NCBI GenBank assembly: GCA_963575745.1
Contig: CAUYUJ010015726.1
Location: forward strand, 345,042 to 409,041
Direction: 5' to 3'
Length of the DNA stretch: 64,000 nt
Source: Prorocentrum cordatum
Lineage: Eukaryota > Sar > Dinophyceae > Prorocentrales > Prorocentraceae
Part shown: piece after piece, positions 7,803 through 18,173 of the stretch
How positions within the stretch are numbered: position 1 is the stretch's first letter
Layout: the number at the start of each line of letters is the position of its first letter
Program-made: the position numbers and the translations under genes
The notes under the pieces: generated by a model
What the model saw: only the letters and a program-made list of their open reading frames with translations
What the model was told of the DNA's origin: nothing
Databases searched by the model: none

Positions 7803-10800
7803 ATGGACGAGGCCTTTGAGCCTAAATCGTGTCTTCTCTCTCGCCTAATATGGGACTCAGTTGCTCTGGCCCTTCAGCAAGCTCAAGTATCGAATGTTGT
7901 CCCTTGTGCGTTGTCTAAATATTTTGTTACTGGCGACGCGATTGCGTCGAGGACGACCCTTTCTGATAAATCAGCACAGTATGACATGAGCGTTGAGGGC
8001 TACAGACAACACACTTCTAGATTGGGTGCTCTGGCTTGGACTCTAGACCGACTGGTAAGAAAATCGATCATGTGTGCAATTGGAAAGAGTTCGAGCTCAG
8101 CCGAAATCAAGATTCAGCAGGTGATTGACTGCCAATCTTACGACGAGACGCCGATGGGTTTGAGAGTCGCAGAGAAAAGCCAGGTTGATTTAGACTCCAA
8201 GGCGCTCTCGCTTCCTCAAAAGTACGTCTTGGCAATCCGCGCAAGCGACCAGCAGAAGAAAATGCAGCCAACTGACGTTTGCAAATTGTTCCAAACTCTA
8301 TCTGAATATGGATGTTTTGCGGTGACGACGCCTGCAGAGGGGAGCGTTCGGAAGGTCATGATCATAGGCAGAGTGTCCAACAACATCCAGTGCATCAGAA
8401 CTACAAGTGCAACATGCATTGCCGATGCACTTCGGGAGTCGGACAGCGCGAGCCTCGGCGAGTCCAGTGTTTTATCTTGTACTCGGCTCGTGCACGTGGA
8501 CAGGCACAGGTCGAACCTGGCGGCGGAGAGAATGTTGATACCTCAGCGGCCTGGCCAATGGAACATGCTTGCTCTATTTTGCGAGGTGCACATGACGGCC
8601 AGCATTCACAAGGCGACCTTGCAGCCGTTGGAGGCCGCAGTGAAAGGGGTCCTCAATCTAGCACTTGCGCTTCGAGGTGCAGGCCAGATGTCAGAATTCA
8701 AGCAGTGTCTCGCAGAGATCCTCGAGGCCCGCATGGAGCTGCGGGCGGGGCACGCCAGTGCCGAGGCGGAACTTTACGTCAGGATCGCTCTTCGTTGCTT
8801 CGTGCCAGGATCGGGCAATTCATCTCAGAGGCGGCTCATATTGTACACCATGCCAGCTGGAGAATGGAGAGGAGACCGAATCGTGTGCTATGTGGACTCT
8901 GCAGATGCTGCCGCTGATGTGCAAAACAAGAAGCTCATCGCCGACGCCTTGACGCAGATGCTCTGCAGCAGGAGGTTCAAGATCTGGCGGCGGGACAAAT
9001 GGGCGGGCTGCGAGGAGGCCATATGCCAGCAGGGCCTTGTCGCATCGTGCGGGAACGCTTTGGGGCCCGCCTTCGAGCTGCGGTGCCAGCGATGCACTGC
9101 GAAATCCAGGGCTGCAAGACGACGAGACGACGATGATGGAGCAGGAGATCTACGCGGCGATGGTGAGAGGCAAGCTGGTGCCGATGGCGCCTGTGCAGCG
9201 ATGGTCGAGCATGATGAGGACCAGGATAAGCAAGCAGCGGGCGAGAAATGCACAAATGATTATTCGAAAGAGAACGCAAATAATCGGCAGGCAGCATTGG
9301 ATTGGTTGACCAACGATGCGATGACACCACTTTCGTGTTTAGTGTTGCTTCGAAATCTTCTTGGGCCATTGCAGTCGTTAATTCGTGCTCAGATGTACAC
9401 CGCGTCTCATGCGTGGGAGGCTCGTCAGCGGGCTGCTTCGATCAGAGCCTCGCGTCTTCCCCGAGAGAGCCCGGATGGCGCTGCCCCCGCTGGGCGAGAT
9501 TTCAGGATACTTGTGGCCGCGAGGGGCGACCTCGAGAATGCAGCAGCATTGCAAATGCAGGCGCTCATGTCCAGCAGTGTGCTTTGGATCTTTCTTGATG
9601 TTGATCAAGTCAACAATCACGTTCGCAGCGTTGCATTTCGATCAATATCCAGAGCACTTGCAAATATCGATCGCTTGTTGGCTCGTCCACGCACTGGCTA
9701 CCCATGGAGGTTGTTTTTGCTCATCGGCAACCGCGGGCTGGCGAGTGAGATCTCCAGTACACCGCCCTGCGTCATGGATGAGTTCTCGGCAAACTTCGTT
9801 CAGAACAACGACCTCACTACAGATGGTGGTATCTCGCTCGCTGTTGATCGCCTTATCCTTCACGCTCTTCTGGCATATACAGATACCACTCGGGTGGAGG
9901 TTGGGCATAGCCACTACCGCAGGCTAATCTACAACAGAGTTCAGACCACGCAGATCGACTTGAATGACTTATCGGCACTCTGGATGAGTAAAGTCTTTAA
10001 GGAAGCCAATGTGGTTCTGGACCAAGCGGGCGCAGCTGCTGCCGACGATCTTCCAGGAATGCGAGCGGACGGAGACGTGACGGAGCGAACCCATTCTGGC
10101 GGCCCGTGGAGGCTCTTCATACGCAGAGAGAAGTTGTCCGATTTCCGCGCCGCTGGCGAACGGTACAGAGCGCTGAGCCCTGAAGAGAAAGCGGAGTTGG
10201 TAGAGGAGGGGCGGCGTGCTACTCAGCGGGCCCGCGAAGGCATTCCGAGCAGGGAGACGGCCTTCGGACCTCGGTCGAGGGATGTGGCCAACGTTGTGCG
10301 GGACCGCAACTTCGAAAGCCGCCTGGCTCTACTTCGGGGCCTCGACGCGGATACCACGGCAGACAGACTTATGCAGGATGCCGTTGCTTCTGGGCAAGGC
10401 CCCGACGCCTTGTCCGTGCTGTCGCGGCGGCTTGACCGAGAGCGGCATCGACGTGACCGAGATGAGGAGAAGGCGAACCTACGACAGATTGCAGAGTACG
10501 GCGTGGAAGCAACGCCGACCGCATTGAAGGAGATCTTGGAATGCCAGCCGTGCCTCGCGTCTTCCTCCGAGGCGCTCGTCGCGACGCAGTGCGTGCAAGG
10601 TGTGCCAGTTTTGGAGGTGTCGGCCGCGCGCGTGGCCACCTACGCTGGCGTGGTGCACGATTGGGCCAAAGAGCAGCCCAACAGCCGATGCAATCTGTTG
10701 ACGTCCCTCGACAAGGTGTGGCAGCATCAAAACTGTCTTCTCCGCGGCGACCCTCGGCCTGCAGTGGGCGATGACGATGTGGGCGACCAGAAGCTAGAAG

Positions 10801-11417
10801 TGTCCAAGTGTTACAAATACGGTGTTTGCTTGTGCGATTTCAGAGGGCGTTTGCTATGGAATGTCAGGAACAAGCTGTACCGCATTCTCAAGGAGACCTT
10901 CCCTGCCAAATCAACGGATAGGGTTGAACTTACTGATGGCTTCATCTTCATGCGTCTTGTTGGGACCCCCGTGGGCTCCGAGGCCGACGTGGACTTGTGG
11001 GGGCAAGAGGAGCGATGGTACCATGTCAGTTTTCTGTTGCTCAGCCCGTACGTCCCAGAGTTCCAGCTGATGGAGTTAGTCGAGGACGAGGATCAGCAGG
11101 CAGCTTCAGGTGTTGGTCTGGATGAGCTTGCTTTGAAAGTCGGCATCTTAGCCCTCCCTCCTCCCAACTTCATCGCATACATGGTCCTCCTGATTCCCCT
11201 CCCCCTCAACGCCCCCGTCCTCCCGCACCTCATGCCCCTCTTCCTGGTCGTTCCCACGGCGCTGCCCATCCACGAGGCAGCCTTACGAGGTAATTCTGAG
11301 GTAGCCGCACGGCGGTTCACCCGTTCTGGCCGAGAGGCCCATTGGCCTGCGCAAGCCATGGTAGCTATGGGAACGAACTCGGGTCCGACTGTCGATGGCG
11401 GGCCTGCCCGATCCTGA
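7803..11417 (+). CDS. Large unknown protein with HMG-box-like segment, 1204 aa
   Basis: I do not recognise the whole protein. The frame is open from 7656 (a GTG); ATG 7803 (MDEAFEPKS) is the first in-frame Met. The true start may be ATG 7664 in another frame. Codon use is mixed and the composition is protein-like, not repeat-derived. There is an acidic linker at ~440-500 (RRRDDDDGAGD, HDEDQDKQ). Residues ~768-813 (PWRLFIRREK..YRALSPEEKAELVEEGRRA) resemble an HMG box in its helix-2/3 region and could bind DNA. A basic segment, RRLDRERHRRDRDEEK, lies near 880-900. The last ~90 residues, after a predicted VKVGILA, become Pro/Leu-rich and may be read-through into an intron or 3' UTR. A dinoflagellate-specific multicopy family is likely, but this is inference. 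Confidence 0.7.
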   Translation: MDEAFEPKSCLLSRLIWDSVALALQQAQVSNVVPCALSKYFVTGDAIASRTTLSDKSAQYDMSVEGYRQHTSRLGALAWTLDRLVRKSIMCAIGKSSSSAEIKIQQVIDCQSYDETPMGLRVAEKSQVDLDSKALSLPQKYVLAIRASDQQKKMQPTDVCKLFQTLSEYGCFAVTTPAEGSVRKVMIIGRVSNNIQCIRTTSATCIADALRESDSASLGESSVLSCTRLVHVDRHRSNLAAERMLIPQRPGQWNMLALFCEVHMTASIHKATLQPLEAAVKGVLNLALALRGAGQMSEFKQCLAEILEARMELRAGHASAEAELYVRIALRCFVPGSGNSSQRRLILYTMPAGEWRGDRIVCYVDSADAAADVQNKKLIADALTQMLCSRRFKIWRRDKWAGCEEAICQQGLVASCGNALGPAFELRCQRCTAKSRAARRRDDDDGAGDLRGDGERQAGADGACAAMVEHDEDQDKQAAGEKCTNDYSKENANNRQAALDWLTNDAMTPLSCLVLLRNLLGPLQSLIRAQMYTASHAWEARQRAASIRASRLPRESPDGAAPAGRDFRILVAARGDLENAAALQMQALMSSSVLWIFLDVDQVNNHVRSVAFRSISRALANIDRLLARPRTGYPWRLFLLIGNRGLASEISSTPPCVMDEFSANFVQNNDLTTDGGISLAVDRLILHALLAYTDTTRVEVGHSHYRRLIYNRVQTTQIDLNDLSALWMSKVFKEANVVLDQAGAAAADDLPGMRADGDVTERTHSGGPWRLFIRREKLSDFRAAGERYRALSPEEKAELVEEGRRATQRAREGIPSRETAFGPRSRDVANVVRDRNFESRLALLRGLDADTTADRLMQDAVASGQGPDALSVLSRRLDRERHRRDRDEEKANLRQIAEYGVEATPTALKEILECQPCLASSSEALVATQCVQGVPVLEVSAARVATYAGVVHDWAKEQPNSRCNLLTSLDKVWQHQNCLLRGDPRPAVGDDDVGDQKLEVSKCYKYGVCLCDFRGRLLWNVRNKLYRILKETFPAKSTDRVELTDGFIFMRLVGTPVGSEADVDLWGQEERWYHVSFLLLSPYVPEFQLMELVEDEDQQAASGVGLDELALKVGILALPPPNFIAYMVLLIPLPLNAPVLPHLMPLFLVVPTALPIHEAALRGNSEVAARRFTRSGREAHWPAQAMVAMGTNSGPTVDGGPARS

Positions 11418-11609
11418 TCGCCCAGGCAAGTTGCCCCTGAGTTGATTGGCGGCCAACCGAAGTCCGCTCCCATAGCGATTCAGATTCTCCCCCATCAGCT
11501 ACCCGAGCCCAATGTCTTCAGATCTCCAGGGCTTCCCCCGCTCAGCCCCACCGCCCCGCGAAGATCGCTACGAGCGCCACGCTTGAGGCTGGAGCGCGGG
11601 TGCTTCTTG

Positions 11610-11700
11610 GGCCGTCTTGGGTCTCATTGCCGTCTTGGGCCGATCTTGGGCCGTCTTACGCCGAGCTTGGGTGTTTCTAGGGTTTGTGCTTCTTAAGTGC
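11610..11700 (+). repeat. GCCGTCTTGGG motif cluster
   Basis: Four or five copies of CTTGGGCCGTCTTGGG-like words in 90 bp. This is the same low-complexity vocabulary as at 5800-6450 and 30550-30620. Confidence 0.6.
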
Positions 11701-11849
11701 TTTTTGGGTGCTCCCGAAAGCCTCTTGGGCAATGGTTTGCCACTTTCGGCCTGCTCCTTGAGCCTGCTTCGGCGCTTCGGAGACCCGCAGGGGGGGGGGG
11801 GGGGGGAATGCGCAGAACATGGCGCATTCCGACGAGACTGCGAAGATGG

Positions 11850-13320
11850 CGGTCTCTCGGGGTCATGCTGGCGGGCGCGCGGTGGCGGTCATCTTGGAAA
11901 CCTTGAGGGCATATTTGGCGTCTTGGGCGTCTTGGGACCAGCAACCAACAACCGACTATAACAACATACCATTGTCCGCTTCGGAGTGTGTCTCACGAGG
12001 TGTCGTTGTAGCATATATATACATGTATTGCACTGCGCGCGTGCACTGCCTGGACCAAATACTGGTGGGGCTGCTCGCGGCACACCGACAGGGGTTGGGT
12101 TTGGGTTTGCTGGGGGTCCCCCCGCACCGCCGTAGGCGCCAAGAACCTGGGCCATCGTGCGACCGCAGGCAGCGTGCCGCGCGGCAAACCTGTTGGCCCA
12201 AGGAGCTCGTTGTGTCTACGGCGGCGGGGGGGTTGGTGAACTCAAGCATTACTGGGGGGGTAAACTCGTGGCCCGTGGCTTCCCGTGGACCCCTCAAGGC
12301 TCGAGGGGTCCCTAGAGGCCCTAGTGGAGGGTCCTTTGCAAGCGCGTGGTGGCGGTCATCTTGGAACCCTTAAGGGCATATTGGGCGTCTTGGGCGTCTT
12401 GGGGCCAGCAACCAACAACCGAACATAACAACGTAACATTGCCAGCTTTCGCTTGGGAACGTTTCCCACGATATGTCATTGCAGCAGATACTCTTGCGCT
12501 GCGCGCGTGCGTTGCCTGGACAAAGCACTGGCGCGGTTGCTCGTGGCGCAACGGCAGGGGGTGGGTTTGCTGGAGGCCCCCCCCCCCCCCGCACCGCCGT
12601 AAGCGCCATGGCCTTGGGCCGATCAGCGACCGCAGGCGGGGTACCTCGCGGTAAGTCTGTTGGCCCAGGGAACCGTTGGCGTCCACGGCAGCGGGGGGAA
12701 CTTCGGCGTTGCTGGGGGTATATCGTGGACCCCTCGAGGGTTCCTTAGTGAAGGGTCTTTTCCAGGCACGTGGTGGCGGCAATCTTGGAGCCCCCAAGAG
12801 CATCTTGGGCGTCTTGGACGTCTTGGGGTCGGCAAACAACAACCGAACATAACGACGTGACATTGTCAGCTTGGGAACGTTTCCCACGACATGCCATTTA
12901 CTCTGATATAGTATTGCGCTGCGCGCGTGCACTGCCTGGGCCAAATGCTGGCGGGGCTGCTCGCGGCACAGCGACAGGGGGCGGCTTTGCAGGAGATTCC
13001 CCCGCGCCGCCGTAGGCGCCAGGGCCTTGGGCCGATCAGCGACCGCAGGCGGGGTACCTCGCGGTAGGTCTGTTGGCCCAGGGAACCCTTGGCGTCCACG
13101 GCGGCGGGAGGGGGAAGTTAGGCGTTGCTGGTGTTATTTCGCGGCCCGTGGCTTCCCGTGGGCACCGCGAGGGTTTCATAGTGGAGGGTCCTTTGCAGGC
13201 GCGCGGTGGCGGCCATCTTGGAGCCGTCAAGGGCATCTCTCGGTCGTATTGGGCTTCTTGTGGCCAGCAACCAACAGCCCAACATAATAACATGACGTCG
13301 TCCGCTTGAGAGCCTTGCAC
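11850..13320 (+). repeat. Tandem repeat, ~425-468 bp unit, about 3.3 copies
   Basis: The anchor GTGGCGGTCATCTTGGA starts at about 11880, 12347, 12771 and 13204. The next anchor, CCAGCAACCAACARCC, follows ~55 bp later in each. Units also share GGGAACGTTTCCCACGA, CTGCGCGCGTGC and GGGCCGATCAGCGACCGC. Internal differences are substitutions and small indels, so the copies are old. A fifth anchor at 13320 is truncated. A run of ~15 G at 11791 precedes the array. No coding capacity is supported. Confidence 0.85.
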
Positions 13321-13539
13321 GTGGTGGTGGTCATCTTGGGCCCCCCCACGGGCAACCCAGCATAACATAACAATATGACAACAACCAAACAACATGATAC
13401 CATCACATACCAACAGCCCAGCATAACAACATACCATAAAACAGAGCAGTGCTTCACAGAGGCCTCAAAACTGCCTCCAACAGGCGCTCGAGAGGCCTCC
13501 CGCGTTCAATGCCCCAACGAAACCCACGATATGTTCGTT

Positions 13540-13742
13540 ACCATTTGCCCCCCCCCGCTAGTTTTTCGCTGCCATTTGTCCCCCGCAAGCTTTTCGATGC
13601 AATTTGCCCCCAAGCTTTTCGTTGCCAAGTGCCCCCCCCCCCCCCCCCCTCCCCGAGCTTTTCGTTATCATTTGTCCCCCGCAAGCTTTTTTTCGTTGTC
13701 ATTTGCCCACCCCCACGAGCTTTTCGCTGCCATTCGCCCCCC
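13540..13742 (+). repeat. ~35-45 bp tandem repeat, about six units
   Basis: The unit is roughly AGCTTTTCGTTGCCATTTGYCCCCCGCA, with copies at about 13555, 13590, 13613, 13655, 13685 and 13718. The C runs vary in length, up to ~17. It is followed by a CTCCTC microsatellite at 13805-13850. Confidence 0.8.
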
Positions 13743-13886
13743 GCGACGACGACGACCTCCCCCCTGGGCGTCCTTTTGGACACTCCCCTCACCCTCCTCC
13801 CTCTCCCCCGTTCCTCGGCCTCCTCCTCCTCCTCCTCCTCCTCATCCTCCCCCAGTTTCCTCCCCCATCCACAGTCGTCGTGGAGT

Positions 13887-15029
13887 GTTTCTGCAGGGAT
13901 GTTTTGAGGGCTGTGTGTTGCCTTAGGGGTGTTTCAAGGGCCGTACTGCAGGGATGTTTCAAGGGCCGTGCTTTAGGGATGTATTAGGGGCTGCGTATTA
14001 CATCAGGGGTGTTCCAGGGGCAACGGTTCAGGGATGTTTCAGGGGCCATGCTTTCGGGGTGTCCCAGGGGCAGTGCTTTAGGGGTGTTTCAGGTGCTGTG
14101 CTTTGCCTTAGGGATGTTGCAAAGGCCGTGCTGCAGGGATGTGTTGAGGGCCGTGTTTTACCTTGGGGATGTTTCAGGGGCCGTGCTTTAGGGATGCTCC
14201 AGGGGCAGTGCTTTGGGTATGTTTCAGGTTCTGTGTTGTACCTGAGGGATGGTTCATGGGCTGTGCTTTACCTCAGGGATATTTCAGGGGCCGTGCTGTA
14301 AGGATGTTTCAGGGGCTGCGCTTTACCTCAGGGATGTTTCTGGGGCCGTGCTTTAGGGATGTTTCAGGGGCCGTGCTGTAGGGATGTTTGAGGGGCTGCG
14401 TTTGACCTTACGGATGTTCCAGGTGCCGTGGTTAGGTCTGTTCCAGGGGCCGTGCTTTAGGGATGTTTCAGGGGCTGTGCTTTACCACGGGGGTGTTTCA
14501 GGGGCCATGTTTTCGGGATGTTTCAGGGGCCGTGCCTCGGGGATGTTTCAGGGGGTGTGTTTTACGTTCGGGATGGTTCAGGGGCTGTACTGTACACCGT
14601 GGATGTTTCAGGGGCCGTGCTTTAGGGGCGACTCAGGGGCTGTGTTTTACTTTAGGGGTGTTCCAGGGGCCGTGCTTTAGGGGTGTTCAGGGGCCGTGCT
14701 TTAGGGATGATTTAGGGGCTGTGCTTTACCTCAGGGATGTTCCAGGGGCCGTGCTTTAGGGATGTTTCAGGGGCAGTGCGTTAGGGATGTTTCAGGGGCT
14801 GTGCTGTGCCTCAGGGATGTTCCAGGGGCCGTGCTTCAGGGATGTTTCAGGGGCCGTGCTTCAGGGATGCTTTAGGGGATGTGGTTTACCTTCGGGATGT
14901 TTCAGGGGCTCTGCTTTATCTCAGGGGTGTTTACGGGGCCGTGCTTTAGGGATGTTTCAGGGGCTGTGCTTTACTCCAGTGCTGTTTCAGGGGCAGTGCT
15001 CTAGGGGTGCTGCAGCGGCCGTGCTTTAG

Positions 15030-15077
<48 letters not shown>

Positions 15078-16449
15078 CAGGGGCCGTGCTTTACCTCAGG
15101 GGTGTTTCGGGGACTGTGCTGTGCATCATGGGTGTTTCAGGGGCCGTGTTTTAGGGTGATTCAGGTGCTATGGTTTACGTTAGGGTTGTTTCATGGGCCG
15201 TACTTTAGGAATGGTTTAGGGGCCGTGCTGTAGGGACTGTTTAAGGGGTTGTGTTTTACTTTAGGGATGTTTCAGGGGCTGCGCTTTACCTCGGGTATGT
15301 TTCAGGGGCTGTGCTTTAGGGATGGTGCAGGGGCCGTGCTTTACCACAGGGATGGTTCAGGGGCCGTGCTTTCGGGATGTTTCAGGGGCCGTGCCTCAGG
15401 GATGTTTCAGGCGATGTGTTTTACGTTAGGGAGGTTTCAGGGGCAGTGCTTTACCTCAGTGATGGTTCAGGGGCCGTGCTTTGAGGATGTTCCAGGGGCT
15501 GTGCTTTACCTCGGGACTGTTTCAGGGGCCGTGCTTTAGGGATGTTTCAGGAGCTGTGCTTCAGGAATGTTTTATGGGCTGTGTTTCACCTTGAGGATGC
15601 TCCTGGGGCTGTGCTTTACCTCAGGGGTGTTTCAGGGGCAGTGCTTTAGGGATGTTTCAGGGGCTGTGCTTTACCGCAAGGGTGTTTCAGGGGCCGTGCT
15701 TTAGGGATGTTTCATGGGGCCGTGCTTTAGGGGTGTTTTAGGGGATGTGCTTCACCTGAGGGATGTGTCAGGGGCTGTGCTTTACCTCAGGGGTGTTTCA
15801 GGGGCCGTGCTTTGGGGATGTTTCAGGGGCTGTGCTTTGCCTCAGGGATGCTTCAGGGGCAGTGCTTTAAGGCTGTTTCAGGGGCCGTGCTTTAGGGATG
15901 TTTCAGGGGATGTGTTTCACCTTAGTGATGTTTCAGGGGCTGTGCTGTACCTCAGGAATATGTCAGGGGCCGTGCTGTAGGGATGTTTCAGGGGCTGTGC
16001 TTTACCTCAGGGATGTGTCAGGTGCCTTGCTCTAGTGATGTTTCAGGGGCCGTGCTTTAGGAATGTTTTAGGGGATGTGTTTTACCTTAGGGATGTTGCA
16101 GGTGCTGTGCTTTACCTCAGGGATGTTTCAGGGGCCGTGCTTTAGGGATGTTTCAGGGGCCGTGTTTTACCTCAGGCGTGTTTCAGGGGCCGTGTTTTAG
16201 TGATGTTTTTAGGGGCTGTGCTTTACCCCCAGGGATGTTTCAGCGGCCGTGCATTAGGGATGCTTCAGGGGCCGTGTCTCAGGGATGTTTTAGGGTATGT
16301 GTTTTACCGTAGGGATGTTTCGGGTGCTGTGCTTTACCTCAGGGGTGTTTCGGGGGCCGTGCTTTAGGGATGTTCCAGGGGCCGTGCTGTAAGGATATTT
16401 CAGGGTATGTGTTTTACCTCAGGGATGTTTCAGGGGCTGCGCTTTACTT
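13887..16449 (+). repeat. 2.6 kb GGGATGTTTCAGGGGC array (25/30-bp units)
   Basis: About 90-100 units of GGGATGTTTCAGGGGCCGTG + CTTTA (25 bp) alternate irregularly with a 30-bp version ending CTTTACCTCA. Typical variants are C/T after GGGGC and GGGTGTTTC. The unit lengths are not both multiples of 3, so the frequent peptides FQGPCFRDVSGAVL and YLRDVSGAVL appear in shifting frames and are not proteins. The array is broken once by a T46 run (15032-15077). Confidence 0.97.
15032..15077 (+). repeat. T46 homopolymer inside the tandem array
   Basis: 46 consecutive T residues interrupt one unit (GTGCTTTAGGG then T46 then CAGGGGCCGTG). Read on the minus strand this is poly-A, so it could mark the tail of an inserted transcript copy, but no adjoining insert is visible. 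Slippage at the unit's TTT is the simpler source. Confidence 0.9.
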
Positions 16450-16737
16450 CACATCCGTTCTTCCTGGTTCCACAATCAAGTTTGCGAGCAGTTTTGCACG
16501 GGCGAAGCCCTCGTCGCACCGACACGTACAACAACAGCACGACACAGAGAAACCACATTCGCAATCAGGGGGGTCAGTCATACCGACACGAACTGGATAT
16601 ATGCCCATCCTGCACTTTCCCATCACAGAGGGCCCACAACAAACACAAACACTAGGATATTCGTGCCGTGGCACTCGGGGCTTCGATTCCCCACGTGTGA
16701 ATTTGAGTTTGGGCATAGGCAATCGTTGTGATCGCAA
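16444..16737 (-). CDS. Possible Cys-rich exon, unknown
   Basis: The minus-strand frame contains CVCCGPSVMGKC, GMTDPPDCECG and CCCCTCRCDEGFARAKLLANL, with Cys pairs spaced like a zinc-binding or transposase C-terminal module. The frame starts immediately where the 2.6 kb satellite ends and stops just before the plus-strand split gene. I cannot place it in a family. There is no start codon with support; it may be a decayed exon. Confidence 0.25.
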   Translation of the reverse strand: MRSQRLPMPKLKFTRGESKPRVPRHEYPSVCVCCGPSVMGKCRMGIYPVRVGMTDPPDCECGFSVSCCCCTCRCDEGFARAKLLANLIVEPGRTDVK

Positions 16738-16890
16738 TGTGTTGGTTTAGTGGCCTTGGGCTTTCCGACTGAGGCATCAGGCACAATCAATGGTGTTTTT
16801 GAGATATTATCCAATATAGAGTTCAAAGGCTTCTCTTCGATCGACGTTTCTTTCTACACGCTGCTTGATCACCATCGTCCCGTGCCAGAG

Positions 16891-17322
16891 ATGCTGCCCA
16901 AATACGCTCTCGTGCGTGAGCGACGTGGTGCGTCTCCTCTGCAGCTCTGGCCAGTGCGAGCCCCTCGAGCCCGAGGCCGCGGCGGTGGCCGTGGCAGAGG
17001 CGCTGGGCGACGAGGGAGAGGTCGAGGTCGTGCGCGGGGCCCTGGTGCTGGGCGAGGCCCAGGGCGAGGACGAGGAGTTGGTGATTGCCCTGGGCCCGAA
17101 GCGCCTGCCATCATGGACGTCGACCCCGACTGTTCGGGAAGCGCTTCCGAGCACGACGATGGCTTGGTCGACGAGGAGGGCCATGAGAGCGAGCGGAGCT
17201 TGGACTCTCTGGACTTGAAGGACGAAGGCGAGGAGGACGACGACGTGGTCAAGGGCGGTGACGGCGATCGCTCATCGGACCGCACTGCCCTCTCATCGTC
17301 GCCTCTCGTCGTCGTCTCGTGA
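16891..17322 (+). CDS. Unknown RGG/acidic protein, 5' part (143 aa)
   Basis: ATG 16891 gives MLPKYALVRERRG, then a Gly/Arg-rich block (GRGGGRGRG..RGRGRARG, ~residues 32-70). An acidic block follows (IMDVDPDCSGSASEHDDGLVDEEGHE). RGG blocks usually bind RNA; here this is only compositional. The frame ends at a TGA (17320) that lies in the left arm of a palindrome. The sequence after the palindrome (DESRETAACFAQDSESLFDF) continues in another frame with the same acidic character, so 17346-18173 is probably the rest of the same gene. Confidence 0.45.
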   Translation: MLPKYALVRERRGASPLQLWPVRAPRARGRGGGRGRGAGRRGRGRGRARGPGAGRGPGRGRGVGDCPGPEAPAIMDVDPDCSGSASEHDDGLVDEEGHESERSLDSLDLKDEGEEDDDVVKGGDGDRSSDRTALSSSPLVVVS

Positions 17323-17365
17323 TTCATCCGCCCTCTAATGATTAGAGGGCGGATGAATCGCGAGA
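17315..17365. repeat. Near-perfect palindrome splitting the gene
   Basis: GATTCATCCGCCCTCTAAT (17321-17339) is exactly complementary to ATTAGAGGGCGGATGAATC (17341-17359), with a single G between. Allowing one mismatch, the arms extend to ~25 bp (TCTCGT versus GCGAGA). The left arm creates the stop of the upstream frame. The right arm reads as plausible coding sequence, so the left arm may be an inverted duplicate of it. Confidence 0.9.
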
Positions 17366-18173
17366 GACGGCCGCTTGCTTCGCCCAGGACTCGGAGTCGC
17401 TGTTCGATTTCATGTATGCCAAGATGGAGGGGTCGCCTTGGAATAGACCTGGTGGTAACAGCTCCGACGACGAAGTGATTGGCTGCGACGTTGGTCCTGA
17501 GGGCTCCAGTGTCCACGGTGATTTCGACAGTTGGCTCTGCGACCCTGGCTCAGCGGACGTGGAGGTGTTCCCGACAGGCGGCGAAGGAAGTGATGTGGAA
17601 GTAGATTTTATACCTGTCGTTGGAGGCCCCTCAGCTTCAGGCGGCGCTTCACCACCAGGCGGCGCTTCCAGCTCTTCAGCATCAGGCGGCGCTCCAGCAT
17701 CAAGCGGCGCTGCGAGCTCTTCAGCTTCAGGCAGCGCTTCAGCTCCACCACCACCTCCTGTGCCCGACGGCGGCGACGGAGATCCTGATAGTATTGCAGT
17801 TTCACTATCAAATGGTGGTCAATTGCACTGGTACAGGTATAACAACACCTTCGCAGCCACTTGTCCGAACAAAACACGCCACGGCAGGTGCAGGCCCACG
17901 AGGAAAGCCATGGCGCCGCCAACCGAGAAGGGAATCGTGGCCAAACCTGCCCAAGGGCGACCTCTGGGCCATTTAACTGCTTGGCTATGGGAGCATTATA
18001 AAGATCAGTACCAGTGGGAGCATATGGCGAGGCAGCCCGACAGAGTTTCTCGCATTGCTGCTCGTGTGGAACTCAGACGGTTAGCACGTGATGATCCTAT
18101 GTTCAGGCTGTTGTTGAGTAAAGAACGGGACCCACGACCAGGTGAACCAGACGAGCCGTGGGACAATGCATAG
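17346..18173 (+). CDS. Unknown protein, 3' part, with conserved-looking C-terminus
   Basis: The first ATG is at 17412 (MYAKMEGSPW), but the frame reads back to 17346 (RADESRETAACFAQDSESLF). An Asp/Gly-rich segment is followed by Ser/Ala/Gly repeats (GGASSSSASGGAPASSG, ~17630-17750). Then comes a denser region: GGQLHWYRYNNTFAATC, HGRCRPTRKAM, GRPLGHLTAWLWEHYKDQYQWEH and VELRRLARDDPMFRLLLS. I have the impression that such WY..C..GRPLG..AWL C-termini occur in many dinoflagellate hypothetical proteins; no function is known to me. A 38-bp GT-AG stretch (17308-17345) would join it in frame to the 5' part, but that is very short for an intron. Confidence 0.5.
   Translation, partial: RADESRETAACFAQDSESLFDFMYAKMEGSPWNRPGGNSSDDEVIGCDVGPEGSSVHGDFDSWLCDPGSADVEVFPTGGEGSDVEVDFIPVVGGPSASGGASPPGGASSSSASGGAPASSGAASSSASGSASAPPPPPVPDGGDGDPDSIAVSLSNGGQLHWYRYNNTFAATCPNKTRHGRCRPTRKAMAPPTEKGIVAKPAQGRPLGHLTAWLWEHYKDQYQWEHMARQPDRVSRIAARVELRRLARDDPMFRLLLSKERDPRPGEPDEPWDNA

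Noticed and set aside
12090-12115. Telomere-like TTGGGTTTGGGTTTG
   Set aside because: Only about two TTTGGG units inside a degenerate tandem repeat; far too short for a telomeric tract.
13887-16449. Series of 60-130 aa frames with FQGPCFRDVSGAVL peptides
   Set aside because: They are translations of 25/30-bp satellite units in shifting frames; indels and mixed unit lengths break any constant frame.
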